Source of the DNA: Stereocaulon alpinum
Lineage: Eukaryota > Ascomycota > Lecanoromycetes > Lecanorales > Stereocaulaceae
Direction: 5' to 3'
DNA: 64,000 bases
Assembly (NCBI GenBank): GCA_018257865.1
Contig: JAEUBA010000083.1
Span: 62,001-126,000 of the forward strand
Positions 62,401 through 64,000 of this stretch are shown here, piece by piece. The notes beneath the pieces were generated by a model that made no database searches, was not told where the DNA came from, and worked only from the letters and a program-made list of their open reading frames with translations. How positions within the stretch are numbered: position 1 is the stretch's first letter; each line of letters starts with the position of its first letter. The translations under genes were made by a program, and so were the position numbers.

Positions 62401-63957
62401 AGCAGCCTTCCAACACTCATTGCGGAGGTGTGAGGACAAAGCATTACGAGAGCTCAAAGTGGCTTGACAGCGCTTGCAATGGTGGTGTATCTCTGCTGGG
62501 GTGGTGATAAAGTTGACGTCTACATCCTTATGGCCAGCATGCTCATCAGGTACTTCTGAATGAAATGCATGCTGTTCGCCATCTAGGGCGCTAGCCTCAT
62601 TTCCTTCTGTCTCGCCGTAGTAGCCTTGATCTTCCTCATGCCAATTATGTTCTTCATTCTCTTCTGTTACCGTAGCGTGGTAGGCCCTCTGAGTGTGAGG
62701 TAGCCGATTTCCGTCCTAACGAAAAGGCGGGACATTGTTACGGTAAGGTGGAGTATTACCATATTAGCGAGAACCTGACCCGTTTTGCTGGAGGGTAGGC
62801 CCTGCCGTAATTTGGCGAGGTTGCGGAGGAGCGGGGAGTTGTGGCTGCTGCTGTGGGCGAGGCTGATAGGTCTGATAGCTTTGATAGCTTTGATAGCCTT
62901 ACCCTTGTGCTGGTGCTGGGTTGCCGTAAGACTGATTTTCTTGATAGCGTTGACGGTAGGAGGGTACAAATGGCTGCCGCGGTCCATAGTTCTGGTTGCC
63001 AGAACTGAAAGACCTGAACGAGGAACCCCTTGGGTTGTTGTACTGACCGGTGTTGTTGCTTCGCTGAGAAGGGCCTTGCGGAAGGCTTCGGCTGCTAGGA
63101 GCCGTAGCACTGCTTTCTGGGCGCATTCGTGCAGCCTTCTGCCACCACTGATGCTTCCGCCGGTCCATTGCTGCGAGGAATTGGTTCAGCGTAGTAGCCA
63201 CATCAGGGGGGTCGATGTCGGATTGAAATTCCACATCTAAGCCATCCTATATTATGTCAAGCTGGTTGTGAACGGTGTCCAGCTTAGCTACCTTCGCTGC
63301 GCGAACAATAGCCATCGCGTACTCTCTGGGCTCCCTGTGTCGGAAGGCATCGTTGATTGTATATTTTTCCTTCAGCAAGTGGGCCATACCGACGCTCTTC
63401 GGGGCTCCGAAACGCTCCACTAAGAATGACACCCATTCTTCCAATTCTTGGCCATATGTGAGCAGGCGTTTTTCTCCATCGGTAAGCTGCGACGTGTACC
63501 ATTCGAGAGCTTCGCCGCGAAGGCATAGTTGTAAGTTCGCGCGAACGAACTCTGCCCCTCTTGTACGGACCACATCCTTAGCTGTTTCGGGCTTGGCTTT
63601 CTTGCTTGGTGTCTCCGGCTCGGTGTCAGTGACCTGCTGCCTCTTCCTGCTTCCCGTCTTCGGTTCAGCTGCTTTCGGACGTTTGGCTTCCGTCTTCGGT
63701 TCAGCTGCCTTTGGAAGTTTAGCTCCCGTTTTTGGCCCAGTTGTCTTGGGCTGTTTGGGAAGGTCTTGATCGGTTTCCGTCTCTGGTCCAGCTGTCTTTG
63801 GCTCTTTGGAAAGTCCTTTTGGAAAGACCGGTACTTTGGATCTCTTCCCTGTGTTGATCTTGCGTTGCTTCGGCTGAGTGCCGTCATCACCAGGAGGGGG
63901 AATTGGGCTGGTAGTGGTAGTCAGACTATCGGAAGAGAGATTGCTCGGCTCCTGCAC
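62400..63957 (-). pseudogene. Ty3/gypsy gag relic (capsid, Gln-rich region, C2H2-like finger), inverted to pol
   Basis: The minus strand reads a Lys/Pro-rich N-terminus, capsid-like AEFVRANLQLCLRGEALEWY, LLTYGQELEEWVSFLVERFG and EPREYAMAIVRAAKVAKLD, a TAG at 63247, then DPPDVATTLNQFLAAMDRRK, a Gln/Asn/Tyr-rich stretch (GNQNYGPRQPFVPSYRQRY), more stops, and near 62440 a finger HHHCKRCQATLSSRNALSSH followed by LRNEC, typical of the gag end of one fungal gypsy lineage. At least five stops in one frame replace Gln (TAG or TAA for CAG or CAA). The 5' end may continue past the window. It faces the pol relic at 62400. Confidence 0.8.
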
Positions 63958-64000
63958 AACACACGCGGCTCCTTCGCGAATGTCGTGTGTGGCGTTCGTT

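Overview
The window looks like an accessory, repeat-rich stretch of a filamentous ascomycete (Pezizomycotina) genome. The evidence is: short introns of about 47-64 nt with GT..AG ends and CTAAC/CTGAC-type branch sites; fungal-only families (TPR-CHAT, NB-ARC-TPR, DUF7924, a RID-type DNA methyltransferase, DUF3435); and many retroelement relics carrying nonsense codons that CpA-to-TpA change would create, the signature of repeat-induced point mutation (RIP). No species is assigned.

Layout. 0-3.7 kb: an unrecognised Ala-rich ORF, a broken LINE RNase H region, a chromodomain tail of a Ty3/gypsy element and a 163-bp foldback MITE. 4.8-9 kb: a secreted or membrane protein, a broken BTB/POZ gene plus a second fragment of the same family, and a minisatellite. 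10-13 kb: weak ORFs and one copy of a dispersed repeat (partner at 59-60 kb). 14.0-17.2 kb: a complete TPR-CHAT protease-like gene. 18.9-21.8 kb: a DUF7924 gene and two small hypothetical genes. 23-28 kb: a three-unit tandem repeat, two copia relics on opposite strands and a gag relic holding a 46-bp inverted duplication. 30.7-32.0 kb: an intact gag ORF without pol. 32.5-34.3 kb: a DUF3435 (Crypton-type recombinase) relic and a diverged tandem duplication.

34.8-39.3 kb is the highlight. A STAND/NLR gene (N-terminal amyloid-like motif, NB-ARC, near-identical TPRs) lies head to head, 164 bp away, with a SesB-type alpha/beta hydrolase gene whose 3' extension ends in a 29-residue motif of the same design. 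This is the architecture of fungal amyloid-signalling NLR/effector pairs (the HET-S/NWD2 logic). One stop lies in the NLR and two lie between the hydrolase and its motif; all three can be explained by one C-to-T change in CAA or CAG, so the pair may be RIP-damaged. A TPR tail of another NLR lies just downstream.

40-55 kb is a gene graveyard: a gypsy chromovirus tail, a RID-type cytosine methyltransferase relic that itself has RIP-type stops, fragments of a CSC1/OSCA channel, an LRR/F-box-like protein and a SNF2-like helicase, a tRNA-like duplicated element and a second MITE family. 55-64 kb: a protein with P-x-Y-W-W repeats, the second copy of the dispersed repeat, a methyltransferase fragment fused in frame to a retroelement protease, and inverted gypsy pol and gag relics running to the window end.

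Likely functional genes by intactness are the membrane protein (4.8 kb), TPR-CHAT (14 kb), DUF7924 (18.9 kb), the hypothetical genes at 21.2, 45.4, 50.6 and 53.3 kb, the gag ORF (30.7 kb) and possibly the hydrolase core of the NLR partner.
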